64,000 nucleotides of DNA from Psychromonas sp. CNPT3 (lineage in GTDB: Bacteria; Pseudomonadota; Gammaproteobacteria; Enterobacterales; Psychromonadaceae), in NCBI RefSeq assembly GCF_000153405.2, contig NC_020802.1:1817883-1881882 (forward strand), written 5' to 3'. Within the stretch, counting starts at the first letter, position 1, and every line of letters starts with the position of its first letter. The translations under genes and the position numbers were made by a program. Under the pieces are notes generated by a model. The model had not been told where the DNA came from. It worked only from the letters and a program-made list of their open reading frames with translations, and did no database searches. Positions 9,451 to 19,063 of the stretch are shown one piece after another.

Positions 9451-10836
9451 ATGCACAACCTTCAAAACTTATTACTTAAAATAGACCATTTTATCTGGGG
9501 TCCACCCCTGCTAATTTTACTGGTCGGGACCGGCGTCTATTTCACTTTTCGCTTGGGCTTATTACAATTTCGTTATTTACCGCACGCATTAAAACTGGTG
9601 TTTAGCAAAGATAAATCAAACAGTGGTGATATCTCTAGCTTTGCAGCCTTGTGCACCGCACTCTCTGCGACTATCGGTACCGGAAATATTGTCGGCGTTG
9701 CAACCGCCATTAAACTCGGAGGCCCCGGCGCGCTCTTTTGGATGTGGCTGGCAGCTGTTTTTGGTATGGCAACCAAATATGCAGAATGCTTACTCGCTGT
9801 AAAATATCGACAAACCGATAGCAAAGGGGAAATATTAGGTGGCCCCATGTATTATTTACAACATGGTGTGGGCTCAAAAACATTAGCGGTGCTCTTTGCT
9901 ATTTTTGCATTAGCGGTCGCCTGTTTTGGTATTGGCACCTTCCCACAAGTACATGCCATCTTAGATGCCTCTGAGATCTCATTTGGTGTACCTCGCTATA
10001 TGACCGCGATCGTCCTAACAATATTAGTTGCCATCGTGACCCTTGGGGGGATCCAATCTATTGCCAAAGTAGCGGCAAAAGTAGTCCCTACGATGGCCCT
10101 CGTTTATATTCTTGCCTGTTTAAGCGTGCTGACTCTTAATGCGGAGCATTTACTCGACGCCGTCACGTTAGTCATAACCTCAGCCTTTACAACAACGGCT
10201 GCGACCGGTGGCTTCTTAGGCGCAGGGATAATGTTAGCTATTCAGTCAGGTGTTGCACGTGGGGTTTTCTCTAATGAGTCCGGCTTAGGTAGCGCGCCAA
10301 TGGCGGCAGCTGCTGCTAAAACAGATTCATGTGTACGCCAAGGCCTTATCTCAATGACGGGCACCTTTTTTGATACCATCATTATTTGCACCATGACCGG
10401 ACTTGCGCTTATTCTCACCGGCGCTTGGCAGGCAGATTTAGCCGGTGCTCAAATGACCACTTATGCTTTTGCCCAAGGTCTTGACTCACCTACTTTAGGC
10501 CCTCTATTGATATCGGTCGGTTTGATTTTCTTTGCTTTTACCACCATATTAGGCTGGAACTATTATGGAGAGCGTTGCGTTGTGTACCTTTTTGGTCGCA
10601 AAGGAATATTACCTTATAAAATCATTTTTGTTGGATTAGTGGCTTCTGGTGCTTTTTTACACTTAGATATGATATGGATAATTGCTGATATTTTTAATGG
10701 TTTAATGGCGATACCAAACCTCATTGGTTTGATTGCATTACGCCATATTATTATTGAGGAAACTAAATTGTTTTTTGACGTTAAGCGCGAGCAAAAAACG
10801 CAGCAGCCTAAAAACAAACTACAGATACAAAATTGA
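9451..10836 (+). CDS. Sodium:alanine/glycine symporter (AGCS family)
   Basis: The 461-residue inner-membrane protein couples Na+ entry to alanine or glycine uptake. Family signatures include FTFRLGLLQFRYLPHALKLV, the conserved ALCTALSATIGTGNIVGVAT segment (about residues 66-85), GGPGALFWMWLAA, and GVFSNESGLGSAPMAAAAAK (about 273-292). About ten transmembrane segments are visible and the length is normal. AAGGGGAA precedes the ATG. The leader carries a tandem glycine riboswitch 400 bp upstream, which points to glycine as a regulator and probably a substrate. A terminator follows. Confidence 0.93.
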   Translation: MHNLQNLLLKIDHFIWGPPLLILLVGTGVYFTFRLGLLQFRYLPHALKLVFSKDKSNSGDISSFAALCTALSATIGTGNIVGVATAIKLGGPGALFWMWLAAVFGMATKYAECLLAVKYRQTDSKGEILGGPMYYLQHGVGSKTLAVLFAIFALAVACFGIGTFPQVHAILDASEISFGVPRYMTAIVLTILVAIVTLGGIQSIAKVAAKVVPTMALVYILACLSVLTLNAEHLLDAVTLVITSAFTTTAATGGFLGAGIMLAIQSGVARGVFSNESGLGSAPMAAAAAKTDSCVRQGLISMTGTFFDTIIICTMTGLALILTGAWQADLAGAQMTTYAFAQGLDSPTLGPLLISVGLIFFAFTTILGWNYYGERCVVYLFGRKGILPYKIIFVGLVASGAFLHLDMIWIIADIFNGLMAIPNLIGLIALRHIIIEETKLFFDVKREQKTQQPKNKLQIQN

Positions 10837-10840
10837 GCTA

Positions 10841-10874
10841 AAAACACACGCGTAAAACCTGCGTGTGTGTTTTA
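10841..10874 (+). terminator. Rho-independent terminator of the AGCS symporter gene
   Basis: AAAACACACGCG pairs with GCGTGTGTGTTTT, an 8-nt loop between, ending in a T-run. It is 5 bp after the stop codon and could also serve the convergent strand. Confidence 0.85.
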
Positions 10875-10900
10875 CCCTGACACTTTTAATGCAAACTCCC

Positions 10901-10920
10901 AACAACACATCAACATCAAC
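10901..10920 (+). repeat. Exact 20-bp repeat, copy 2
   Basis: Identical to 4514-4533. It lies between the symporter terminator and the end of the convergent EamA gene. Confidence 0.5.
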
Positions 10921-10983
10921 ATCAGTTGAAATTACGCGCCCTTTAGGCCAAGAGCAACGTGGCATTTTGAGATGTTATGCGAT

Positions 10984-11907
10984 TCATTTTTCAGAAACAA
11001 GACGCCGTCTTGTGGTTATTTTAGATATCATACTCAGCGGTAATTTACACAAAAACACCCCAAGAAGTAGCACCAGACTTAAGCAATAAGACTCATTGCT
11101 AATATTACGTCCATTGATAAAACTGTCTAACGCTAATGCAATCACAGGAAAAATCAAAAAACACAGTGACGCTTGAAAAGGACTCGCTACTTTATTTAAT
11201 TGGAAATAAGCCATAATGCCACCAATCCCTGCGATCACCCCTAAATATACAACCGCGCCCCACGATAATAAGCTAAAACTGTGTACTTGCGGTTGCTCAA
11301 CAATAACCCCCACTATCAATAACAAGATCCCCGCCACAAGACAAGGCAAAGCATTATAAGTGAGAACATGTATGCCCTCACAACGATTTTGAACGCTACT
11401 GTAAATACTTGCATGTAGAAAAACTGCAATCAGTAACGCTATCACGCCAAATAGGCTGCCGTTGGTACTTATATCCATTTCATTATTGATGATCAGTACT
11501 AAACACGCTAAAGCAATCGCCAAACCTAGCCCTTGATGTAAATGAATTTTTTGCTTATGTATAAAGAATGCAAAAATTAACAGCACCACCGGCATATTGG
11601 CAAATATCAGCGAGGCAAGACCCGAGGATATATATTGCTCACCAAAAATCATTAACGTAAATGGCACTGCAAAATAAAAAAGGCTTATTAATATAAATTC
11701 ACATTTTTTACCCGCGGGGAAAAACAGTGTCACTTTAAATTTATAGGCTAAAAGGATCAATAATGGTGCGCTAAACAAAAAGCGCAATCCGGTTGCCGTA
11801 ATAGCCGGAATGGACTGTACGGCAATTTCCATCGCCATCCAGGTGGTGCCCCAAATAGCACAAACAGATACAAATAATAATGTGACCATGAGCTTTTTAT
11901 GCATCAT
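10984..11907 (-). CDS. EamA/DMT-superfamily transporter
   Basis: The 307-residue protein has ten predicted membrane helices in two EamA repeats. CAIWGTTWMAMEIAVQSIPA and ITATGLRFLFSAPLLILLAY form the usual first two helices. Divergence from an Lrp/AsnC-type regulator at 12010 suggests it exports an amino acid or similar metabolite under that regulator; this is inference from context only. Confidence 0.88.
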   Translation of the reverse strand: MMHKKLMVTLLFVSVCAIWGTTWMAMEIAVQSIPAITATGLRFLFSAPLLILLAYKFKVTLFFPAGKKCEFILISLFYFAVPFTLMIFGEQYISSGLASLIFANMPVVLLIFAFFIHKQKIHLHQGLGLAIALACLVLIINNEMDISTNGSLFGVIALLIAVFLHASIYSSVQNRCEGIHVLTYNALPCLVAGILLLIVGVIVEQPQVHSFSLLSWGAVVYLGVIAGIGGIMAYFQLNKVASPFQASLCFLIFPVIALALDSFINGRNISNESYCLSLVLLLGVFLCKLPLSMISKITTRRRLVSEK

Positions 11908-12009
11908 CTCTACTCGTTATGAATTAATGCCACAATTATATTGTATTTATCGAAGAATATGCTTTCATATATATAACTAAAACACACCATTTGGGAAATA
12001 TATTACTCC

Positions 12010-12471
12010 ATGACACTCGATTTGAAGGATAAAACCATCTTAAAGCTGTTACAAGAAGATGCTTCTTTATCTGTACATGACTTAGCCGATAAAGTCAGCT
12101 TAACGGTATCGCCTTGCTGGAAACGTTTAAAACGCTTAGAAGAAAATGGCTATATTTTGCAACGCGTCGCACTCTTAAATAAAAAGAAATTAAACCTCAC
12201 GCTCACCGCTTTTGTGAATATAAAAACCCAAAATCATAATGAAATTTGGTTTGGAAAATTTGTCAGCAGTATTAATGGTTTTGCAGAAGTTATTGAATTT
12301 TATCGTATCACTGGGGATTATGATTATATGATGAAGGTGTTAGTTAAAGATATGCAAGCATTTGATGTTTTCTATAAACGCTTAGTCAATAATGTAGAGG
12401 GTCTGACTAATGTAACATCGCACTTTGCGATGCAAGAATTAAAAAATACGACTCAATTACCTATTTATTAA
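12010..12471 (+). CDS. Lrp/AsnC-family transcriptional regulator
   Basis: The 153-residue protein starts MTLDLKDKTILKLLQEDASL, followed by an AsnC-type helix-turn-helix (VHDLADKVSLTVSPCWKRLK) and a C-terminal RAM/ligand domain (FYRITGDYDYMMKVLVKDMQ). Length is normal. The divergent EamA gene at 10984-11907, 102 bp away, is the likely target. The effector is probably an amino acid. A MITE copy begins 33 bp after its stop. Confidence 0.92.
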   Translation: MTLDLKDKTILKLLQEDASLSVHDLADKVSLTVSPCWKRLKRLEENGYILQRVALLNKKKLNLTLTAFVNIKTQNHNEIWFGKFVSSINGFAEVIEFYRITGDYDYMMKVLVKDMQAFDVFYKRLVNNVEGLTNVTSHFAMQELKNTTQLPIY

Positions 12472-12503
12472 CGCTATCAAGCCCGCACATGCACTAAATG
12501 GTA

Positions 12504-12664
12504 ATACCAAAGGAACTAAAAAGGTTGCCCGTCTTGCTTGTTGAAATTATCCCACCCTGCGTTGTGAGTTTTGAAGTGAGAACAACTATCTCCTACAACT
12601 CACGCCTTGCTAGTGTTAATTTTTCCTACGCAATACATGAAAACTTAATTAATTCCTTTGGTAT
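12504..12664 (+). repeat. 161-bp MITE-like repeat, copy 2
   Basis: It is bounded by ATACCAAAGGAA (12504-12515) and its exact inverse TTCCTTTGGTAT (12653-12664), followed by extra partly inverted bases. The interior is nearly identical to 19064-19224 and is the same length. No transposase is inside. Target-site duplication is not clear, although TA flanks both ends. Confidence 0.9.
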
Positions 12665-12723
12665 AAGGATTGAACAATACTCACCATGAGATCTTATTGA
12701 TTTTAAAGACACTAAATGTGAAT

Positions 12724-14976
12724 TTAAAAATGCTCAAAACGATCTTCTAGGCTCGCAAGCTCTGGGCTTAATTCTACAACAGGCATAGCATCACTTATCA
12801 TCAGCGCACTGGTTGACTCTTGGCTAAGCAGACTGTTAAATACGATGCCATCCAGATCTGATAATTGTATAGAATCAGATATATTATTGATAAGCAGATC
12901 CGCTTGATTTCCCACATCAATCATTGGCGTAGCACTTAAATATTTATCCAATAAATGCTCACTATCGATTTGCAATACATCACTAATATTCACCTGATAG
13001 CCAAGAGCAGGACCTATATTTGCCATCATCACATCGCTTACTTCACTCAAATCAATCAGTCTAGACTCAGTCAATGCATTATCGAAAAGCAAACTATTAT
13101 CCAATAATGGCTCGGTGCTAATATTAATGGCATTTATATTAATGGTAGCGATATTAGACTCAATGCCGTCATTATCTTTTATCGTATAACTAAAGGTATC
13201 AGAGCCATTATAATTTTCATGAGCAGTATAATTTAGCTCACCTTGCGCATTAAGATGAACCGAGCCATCGGCATTCATTTCAATACTGCCATGCTCCGGC
13301 GTATCAACAATACGGACAGATTCGGCCATGATCGTTCCATCAATATCCGTATCATTACTTGCAAAATCAATATAAAGAGGCTCACTGTCTTTACTTATTA
13401 GTGCAATATTTGTCTCTGAGTGTGATAAATTCTCAACATTCCAAATATTCTCACCTTGCGAGCCATCGCTATGTTGCTCTTTTAATGTAAGATCAAACAT
13501 ATGTCCATAACCTTGATCCCAATATAAAATTTCAACACTATGACCTCCCGCCTCTAATGCGATCGCATTACCTGAAATGATCACACTTGAATTAGCACCA
13601 AATTCACTGACCGAAATGCCATCAATTTTTATCTGATAACCATCATCATGAGAAATTTCAAATTTATAAACACCACTATGCTGCAAGCTTAATGAACCAC
13701 TTAAGCGCATGATCCCATCTGTTGCCAATTCTGTACTCGTACCGGTGATACTGACGGCATCATTATTTAAGAAATAGGCTAAATTAGAAGGAATCCCTTC
13801 AGCATTAATTTGGTCGGCTAAATTTGAGGATGAATAAGGCGATTTTTGATAATCAATAGCCGTTGATACGAAGTTTATTTCGACATCATGGCCACTAATA
13901 TAATCTTGAACTTGGGCAATGCTCGTTAAGTTTTCTTGGCGACCATATTGTATTTGGTGATCTTCAAATTCTGCAAGTTTTGCCTCTTTATCTGTGGCGC
14001 TTAAAGAGTAATAACTTTGATCGAAGAAATAACTTTTTTCGGAGTCACTCTCTGTATTGAGATCATTACCTTGCCCATCTTTATGCCATGAATTTTGAAC
14101 ATAACCCCAATATTCACCTTTTAATCCTCCGAGAGGATCGTCCACAGCGATAGGGGCAACTTGATAATCAGTTTGCGCAGAGGCTGAAACTGCCATGTTA
14201 GATGCATCTAAAATACTAATATAGGCTTCAATTTTAGTGCCGTTATCCGCCACTAAATCTTGTCCTGGCACCCATATATTGTAAACTAATGCACCATTTT
14301 CTAACTGCGCAATACCGTTAAATATTTTAGAGTGCACACTTAATATAACGCTATCGCCTTCCTGCGCATCTCCACCGATTGCACCCGTGATCAGAATATC
14401 AGTTTTAGTTTCAACGGCGCTAATAATGTTATCCGCAGTGATAGGGTCAATGCTGATACTGACGTGTGTTTCATCATTATCTAACGTGTTATCACTCGGG
14501 ATTTTATTCGATATAGTATGCTCATGACTTTCATTCACTTCATCTATGCTGTCAGCATTACCTGATATTTCAGATAAGTGCACCGCCTGTTCGATAGCGA
14601 AGTCTTCACTAATAGAAGATATTTCCACTTGTTCAATACTTCCGCTACTCACAAATAAATCAGAAACGCTCATGGTATTATCAGTGAAAAGAGGATCTAA
14701 ACCGAGAGTATTAAACATTGAATGCGCCAAGGTTTCATTTCCATCACGCAAAAAATCTATATTGGCGGTATGCCCGCCGATATGACTTGTTCCAGACTGA
14801 GTTTCTATGTCATCAATCAGTGCACCCTGTTTGATAATAGAGGCTTGGATCTCATCAATTTCAAAATCAATGGTTGATCTGTTATGAATATTATTTTGTA
14901 ACACGCGCATAGCATCGCTATTGTTCACATCCGAAATGGATGAAAAAAACTTATTGTTATTGTAAATATCAGCCAT
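12724..14976 (-). CDS. Large secreted/adhesin-like protein with Ig-like, PA14 and cadherin-like domains
   Basis: The 750-residue acidic protein has no N-terminal signal peptide. Residues about 170-272 (SISIDPITADNIISAVETKT ... VPGQDLVADNGTKI) form an Ig-like repeat typical of giant RTX adhesins. About 285-510 is a PA14 domain (GLKGEYWGYVQ, GVYKFEISHDDGYQIKIDG, IEILYWDQGYG-like end). About 545-635 is a cadherin/VCBS-like Ig repeat (DFASNDTDIDG, GSVHLNAQGELNYTAHENYN, GSDTFSYTIKDNDG). The C-terminus (VNISDVLQIDSEHLLDKYL) resembles the tails of type I secreted proteins. It probably reaches the surface by type I secretion, but no such exporter is in this window. PA14 suggests carbohydrate binding. 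Confidence 0.75.
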   Translation of the reverse strand: MADIYNNNKFFSSISDVNNSDAMRVLQNNIHNRSTIDFEIDEIQASIIKQGALIDDIETQSGTSHIGGHTANIDFLRDGNETLAHSMFNTLGLDPLFTDNTMSVSDLFVSSGSIEQVEISSISEDFAIEQAVHLSEISGNADSIDEVNESHEHTISNKIPSDNTLDNDETHVSISIDPITADNIISAVETKTDILITGAIGGDAQEGDSVILSVHSKIFNGIAQLENGALVYNIWVPGQDLVADNGTKIEAYISILDASNMAVSASAQTDYQVAPIAVDDPLGGLKGEYWGYVQNSWHKDGQGNDLNTESDSEKSYFFDQSYYSLSATDKEAKLAEFEDHQIQYGRQENLTSIAQVQDYISGHDVEINFVSTAIDYQKSPYSSSNLADQINAEGIPSNLAYFLNNDAVSITGTSTELATDGIMRLSGSLSLQHSGVYKFEISHDDGYQIKIDGISVSEFGANSSVIISGNAIALEAGGHSVEILYWDQGYGHMFDLTLKEQHSDGSQGENIWNVENLSHSETNIALISKDSEPLYIDFASNDTDIDGTIMAESVRIVDTPEHGSIEMNADGSVHLNAQGELNYTAHENYNGSDTFSYTIKDNDGIESNIATININAINISTEPLLDNSLLFDNALTESRLIDLSEVSDVMMANIGPALGYQVNISDVLQIDSEHLLDKYLSATPMIDVGNQADLLINNISDSIQLSDLDGIVFNSLLSQESTSALMISDAMPVVELSPELASLEDRFEHF

Positions 14977-15054
14977 GACGTGCCTGCCTTTCGCGAGAGA
15001 ATAATATAAAAATTCTCTCTATTAAATGGATATGGGGACACTTTTAAATCCATC

Positions 15055-15077
15055 TAACGTCCCTGTTAAGGACGTTA
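15055..15077. promoter_or_regulatory. Inverted repeat upstream of the PA14 protein gene
   Basis: TAACGTCC (15055-15062) and GGACGTTA (15070-15077) are perfect 8-bp arms around a 7-bp spacer, 79 bp before the start of the minus-strand gene. It may be an operator or a leader hairpin. The rest of 14977-15317 shows no gene or other clear signal. Confidence 0.4.
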
Positions 15078-15317
15078 AAATACAGTAGCCTCACAAAACA
15101 GTCAACAACACTGATACACCCTTGTAACATATACAACACACGGATTTTATTTAATTAACCTTAAACTCATAAATACCTGCGCTTAACATTGATTTAAAAG
15201 TTATTTTATTAGAAATAACACGCCTATTTAAAAACATAATTTTTTGTAAAAAAAACATATTAACTTTAAGCTGAAGAAGTATATTGGTAAAAACACAATT
15301 ACTACGCTGTTTCTACT

Positions 15318-15644
15318 TTAATTTACATTCACAAGTTTAAAAGAAATAATATAGAGTTGTTCGGTATTCGGATATACCTCACCAATGATTTGTTGCAATT
15401 TATCTAATGCTAGCGATTCTTGCTGTGCATGAAATTCATTCAAATCATTAAATTTAATCGGCTTCACCGACAAGATCTCAATATGACAAACAGAACGTCC
15501 GCTTTCAAGGCCAAATACTTCGACACATGTACCCGGCAAATAATGATTTTCAGACTTATCTCTGATCGTAATTGTTTTTAAGCCTGATGCGACTAATGGT
15601 GTTAAAAAATCAAAAAAAGTGATTGTTGTTGGTGCTTCCTGCAT
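15318..15644 (-). CDS. yqfB: N4-acetylcytidine amidohydrolase (ASCH domain)
   Basis: The 108-residue ASCH-domain protein aligns along its whole length with E. coli YqfB, which hydrolyses N4-acetylcytidine to cytidine and acetate. TITFFDFLTPLVASGLKTIT then IRDKSENH matches the YqfB N-terminus. The residues corresponding to the described catalytic Lys21, Thr24 and Glu74 are Lys23, Thr26 and Glu76 here. It is followed by no same-strand partner and is probably monocistronic. Confidence 0.9.
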   Translation of the reverse strand: MQEAPTTITFFDFLTPLVASGLKTITIRDKSENHYLPGTCVEVFGLESGRSVCHIEILSVKPIKFNDLNEFHAQQESLALDKLQQIIGEVYPNTEQLYIISFKLVNVN

Positions 15645-15988
15645 TCTTTATTTCCTTTATGGCATATCAAAAATATAATGTTAGTTGAACAAACTGATCT
15701 GCGGGGCGCTTTACTCCCTGATAGAATTACGAGTCCCCCCCCCTTTATTTACCGTCTCATAATAAAATATTGAAGTTTATTTTTCTTATTGATGCAAAAT
15801 ACAACCCAATTAAATATATCACTTTATAGAGTAGGATCATTTATAATAGCATTATTAAAGTGCGTATCAATGCATTCCGTTAGCCTCAAAAATACTAAAA
15901 TAAACACTTTCATAACCGCAAAATAGTAAGTATTGTCTCTTCGGAACAACGTGACGCTGATCATACGACTCTAGATAAGGATCTCTTA

Positions 15989-17158
15989 GTGAAGAAAATC
16001 ATGGTAATTACGCTTAGTCTGCTTGTGTTAAGTGCATGCACAAGTTTACAAAGACGTAATATAGAAAAAATGAGCCGTCATCTCCCTGAAAAATATGCAA
16101 ATATAAATTCTGACGCGCAAAAAAAATTAGATGATTATAAAAAAATTCATAAACAAATTAAAAAAGAAATAAAATCAATACGTACTTTATATGCCAATTT
16201 AGAAGGAAATATTGATAAAATTTGGGGTAAGAATAATAGGCAGGTACCACAACGTAAAAAATACGTAAAATATACAGAAAATTACCGTGATCGTGCGTAT
16301 ATTGATTTTGAAAAAGGCATCGTAAACATTGAAACTTTGGCCACAGATGCACCTTTAGCGCACTTAAAAAAAACCATTGTTACCACCCTGCTCACCCCTA
16401 ATTCAGCCAATGATGTTGATATATTCTCAGCAAAAAACATACCCGACTTAAATGCAGAGCCCTTTTTATACCAACAAGTGCTAGATCAAAATAAGCAACC
16501 TATTCGTTGGAAATGGAGAGCACAACGTTACGCACAACACTTAATCGATAATAGGTTGAAAATAAAAACAAAAAACGGTAAAAAAATATATTCCGTTGAA
16601 TTTGATCTTGTCAAAAATAGTGAAGAGATCCGTAGTTATAAATATTCAGGTTTTGTCCAAGCAGCCAGTAAACGTTATAATATTAAAGAAAGTCTGATCT
16701 ATGCCATTATAAAAACAGAAAGCAGTTTTAACCCTTACGCAGTTTCCCATGCTAATGCTTATGGATTAATGCAAGTGATCCCGAGGACCGCCGGTAAAGA
16801 TGTATTTTATAAAATCAAAAAAAGAAATGATACACCCACTAAAAATTACCTTTTCTCCGCACAAAATAATATTGATACGGGCACCGCTTATCTGCATATT
16901 TTAAAAACACAGTATTTAAAAGGGATTAAAAATGATACGGGTAGACATTACGCCATCATCTCAGCTTATAATGGTGGTTCTGGTAATGTTTTTAAAACTT
17001 TTTCTTATAACCGAGAAAATGCGCTTAAAGTGATCAACAAAAAAAATAGCCAACAAGTTTATAATGATTTGCACACTAAAAACCCCATTTCTGAAGCCCG
17101 TCATTACTTATATAAAGTACATAAAAATGAAAAGGAATTTATCCGTACGGGGCTTTAA
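15989..17158 (+). CDS. mltC: Membrane-bound lytic murein transglycosylase C
   Basis: The 389-residue lipoprotein has a signal peptide with the lipobox LSAC (residues about 14-17), an N-terminal DUF3393-type domain, and a C-terminal SLT domain. The catalytic Glu is in IIKTESSFNPYAVSHANAYG, followed by LMQVIPRTAGKD and AIISAYNGGSGNVFKTF, the classic SLT motifs. It cleaves peptidoglycan to 1,6-anhydroMurNAc products in the outer-membrane inner leaflet. The start is GTG, preceded by AAGGAT. A terminator follows. The 344 bp upstream hold no other gene that I can see. Confidence 0.93.
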   Translation: MKKIMVITLSLLVLSACTSLQRRNIEKMSRHLPEKYANINSDAQKKLDDYKKIHKQIKKEIKSIRTLYANLEGNIDKIWGKNNRQVPQRKKYVKYTENYRDRAYIDFEKGIVNIETLATDAPLAHLKKTIVTTLLTPNSANDVDIFSAKNIPDLNAEPFLYQQVLDQNKQPIRWKWRAQRYAQHLIDNRLKIKTKNGKKIYSVEFDLVKNSEEIRSYKYSGFVQAASKRYNIKESLIYAIIKTESSFNPYAVSHANAYGLMQVIPRTAGKDVFYKIKKRNDTPTKNYLFSAQNNIDTGTAYLHILKTQYLKGIKNDTGRHYAIISAYNGGSGNVFKTFSYNRENALKVINKKNSQQVYNDLHTKNPISEARHYLYKVHKNEKEFIRTGL

Positions 17159-17168
17159 AAAACAAAAA

Positions 17169-17198
17169 AAACGCCAAAATGTTTTTGGCGTTTTTTAA
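17169..17198 (+). terminator. Rho-independent terminator between mltC and fba
   Basis: ACGCCAAAA / TTTTTGGCGT arms with a TG turn and flanking A- and T-runs. It sits between convergent genes and should work in both directions. Confidence 0.88.
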
Positions 17199-17210
17199 CG
17201 TATCATTTAT

Positions 17211-18104
17211 TTAAGTATTTGATGCTAATGCGATAGGCTCAAGCGTGGCCTTTAACTCCTTATTAAAATCATCCTCACTTTGATTAACCGATAAATTATC
17301 TGTTAATACACGTGAAAAACTGGCAATCATACCTTGATTTTCAGTTAAACGGCGCGTGGCCTCACTGATAGAATAGCCTCCCGATAACGCAACTAATTTC
17401 AATACATTAGGATGATCCAGACAACTTTTATAAAAGTTAGCTTGCTCTGGTAGAGAAACTTTTAGCATCACTAATTCATCTTTAGACAAACTGTCTAGTT
17501 GTTGCATTAATTCTTTTTTAAGTAAAACTTCAGATTGCTTTTTATCCGCACTGTGGATAGCGATTTCAGGCTCGATAATAGGGACTAAGCCAGCGGCCAT
17601 AATTTGTTTTGCCACATTGAATTGCTGAGCAACCAACTCTGCAATGCCCTCACTATTTGCATGCAATATAACAGAACGCATTTTGGTGCCAAAAACATGT
17701 TTTTGTTTTGCTTTCGCTAATAATTTATCTAAAAATTCAATAGGTTTCATTAACTGTACTCCCTTTCTCTCAGCTTCTAAGCCTTTATCTACCTTTAAAA
17801 AGGGGACAATTTGTTTTTCTTGCCATAAATAAAGAGAAGAAGCTTTACCTTGTATATTACGATCTAAGGTATTTTCAAATAAAATTGAGCCACAAATATA
17901 ATCACTATTAAAAACAGGGCTAGTAATTATTCGGCTACGCATCGCATGCACTAAAGCAAACATTTCATCATCATTACTAAATTTATCAGCCGTAACACCA
18001 TAAGCTTTTAAGGCTGTAGGCGTACTACCACCACTTTGATCTAATGCGGCGATAAAACCTTGATGAGATTTCATGTGTTCAAGTTGTTGTTCAAATTGTG
18101 TCAT
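17211..18104 (-). CDS. Class I fructose-bisphosphate aldolase
   Basis: The 297-residue enzyme interconverts fructose 1,6-bisphosphate with DHAP and glyceraldehyde 3-phosphate. It matches the bacterial single-domain class I aldolases, as in Staphylococcus Fda. The start GFIAALDQSGGSTPTALKAY is diagnostic. FLKVDKGLEAE, LVPIIEPEIAIH and VMLKVSLPEQANFYK (the last holding the Schiff-base Lys) are all present, as is the LSGGYSISEATRRL phosphate-binding end. It lies 37 bp after gpmA on the same strand, so the two probably form a glycolytic operon. Confidence 0.93.
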   Translation of the reverse strand: MTQFEQQLEHMKSHQGFIAALDQSGGSTPTALKAYGVTADKFSNDDEMFALVHAMRSRIITSPVFNSDYICGSILFENTLDRNIQGKASSLYLWQEKQIVPFLKVDKGLEAERKGVQLMKPIEFLDKLLAKAKQKHVFGTKMRSVILHANSEGIAELVAQQFNVAKQIMAAGLVPIIEPEIAIHSADKKQSEVLLKKELMQQLDSLSKDELVMLKVSLPEQANFYKSCLDHPNVLKLVALSGGYSISEATRRLTENQGMIASFSRVLTDNLSVNQSEDDFNKELKATLEPIALASNT

Positions 18105-18141
18105 AAAATGTATTCTTCTTTCAAATTAAAGGGGCTTATAC

Positions 18142-18903
18142 TTATGCGGTGGTAGATGCTTTACCTTGGTGAGCAACGCTTTGTAGTGCTGCCTCAAGGG
18201 TTTTCTCATCGGCAAGATAATAGTGACGTAGCGGTTTTAAATCTGCATCTAATTCATAAACTAATGGGATCCCTGTCGGGATGTTAAGATCCATGATATC
18301 GGCATCACTGATATTATCGAGATACTTCACTAAGGCACGTAAGCTATTACCATGTGCCACTACGAGTACTTTTTTTCCCGCTTTAATATCCGGTACTAAA
18401 CTGTCTTTCCAGTACTCAGAAACGCGTACGATCGTATCGCGCAAACATTCCGCTTTTGGTAAATATTTACTGTCAATCCCTTGATATAAAATATCATTTT
18501 TTGAAAGTCTTGCATCATCATCTTGCATTGATGGTGGTGGCACATCAAGACTACGACGCCAGATCAATACTTGCTCTTCACCGTGCTTTAGTGCTGTTTC
18601 GCTTTTATTTAAACCCGTTAATGCACCATAATGTCTTTCGTTCAATTTATAGCTACGCTGCACCGGCAAATGCATTTGATCCAACTCATCTAATACAATC
18701 CACTGCGTACGAATTGCACGTTTAAGCACGGATGTATGCACCATATCAAAGCTAAATCCCGCTTCGCGCAATGCTTTACCGCCTTGATGTGCTTCAATAA
18801 CACCTTCGTCTGCGAGATCTACATTTTGCCAGCCAGTAAATCGATTTTGCAAATTCCAATCGCTTAACCCATGACGGATCAAAACGAGTTTATACTTTGT
18901 CAT
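18142..18903 (-). CDS. gpmA: 2,3-bisphosphoglycerate-dependent phosphoglycerate mutase
   Basis: The 253-residue enzyme interconverts 3- and 2-phosphoglycerate. [20 protein letters not shown] holds the RHG catalytic histidine (His11). [27 protein letters not shown] and [18 protein letters not shown] (second catalytic His) complete the dPGM signature. The usual RHG-E/QS is RHGLS here. It is first in an operon with fba. A Fur-box-like sequence lies 54 bp upstream; gpmA is a reported Fur target in E. coli. Confidence 0.95.
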   Translation of the reverse strand: MTKYKLVLIRHGLSDWNLQNRFTGWQNVDLADEGVIEAHQGGKALREAGFSFDMVHTSVLKRAIRTQWIVLDELDQMHLPVQRSYKLNERHYGALTGLNKSETALKHGEEQVLIWRRSLDVPPPSMQDDDARLSKNDILYQGIDSKYLPKAECLRDTIVRVSEYWKDSLVPDIKAGKKVLVVAHGNSLRALVKYLDNISDADIMDLNIPTGIPLVYELDADLKPLRHYYLADEKTLEAALQSVAHQGKASTTA

Positions 18904-18956
18904 ATCATACTCCTGATTAAAATATCAGCATAACAAGACAAATAACAAATGGCAAT

Positions 18957-18975
18957 GGAAATGATAACTATTATC
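18957..18975 (-). promoter_or_regulatory. Candidate Fur box upstream of gpmA
   Basis: GGAAATGATAACTATTATC matches the 19-bp Fur consensus GATAATGATAATCATTATC at 15 of 19 positions by eye. It is 54 bp before the gpmA start, a position suited to repression. Confidence 0.5.
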
Positions 18976-19063
18976 AAATGATCCTTATGTAAAATCATGA
19001 CGACCATTTTTACCTATAAAAAATAAGGTCGATACATCAATATTAAAAAGAAACATGGATATA

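Noticed and set aside
12498-12689. A 63-residue plus-strand frame, with a similar 64-residue frame at 19055-19249
   Set aside because: Both lie within copies of the 161-bp repeat. The similarity reflects the repeat itself, and copy 1 at 9197 has an early stop in the same frame.
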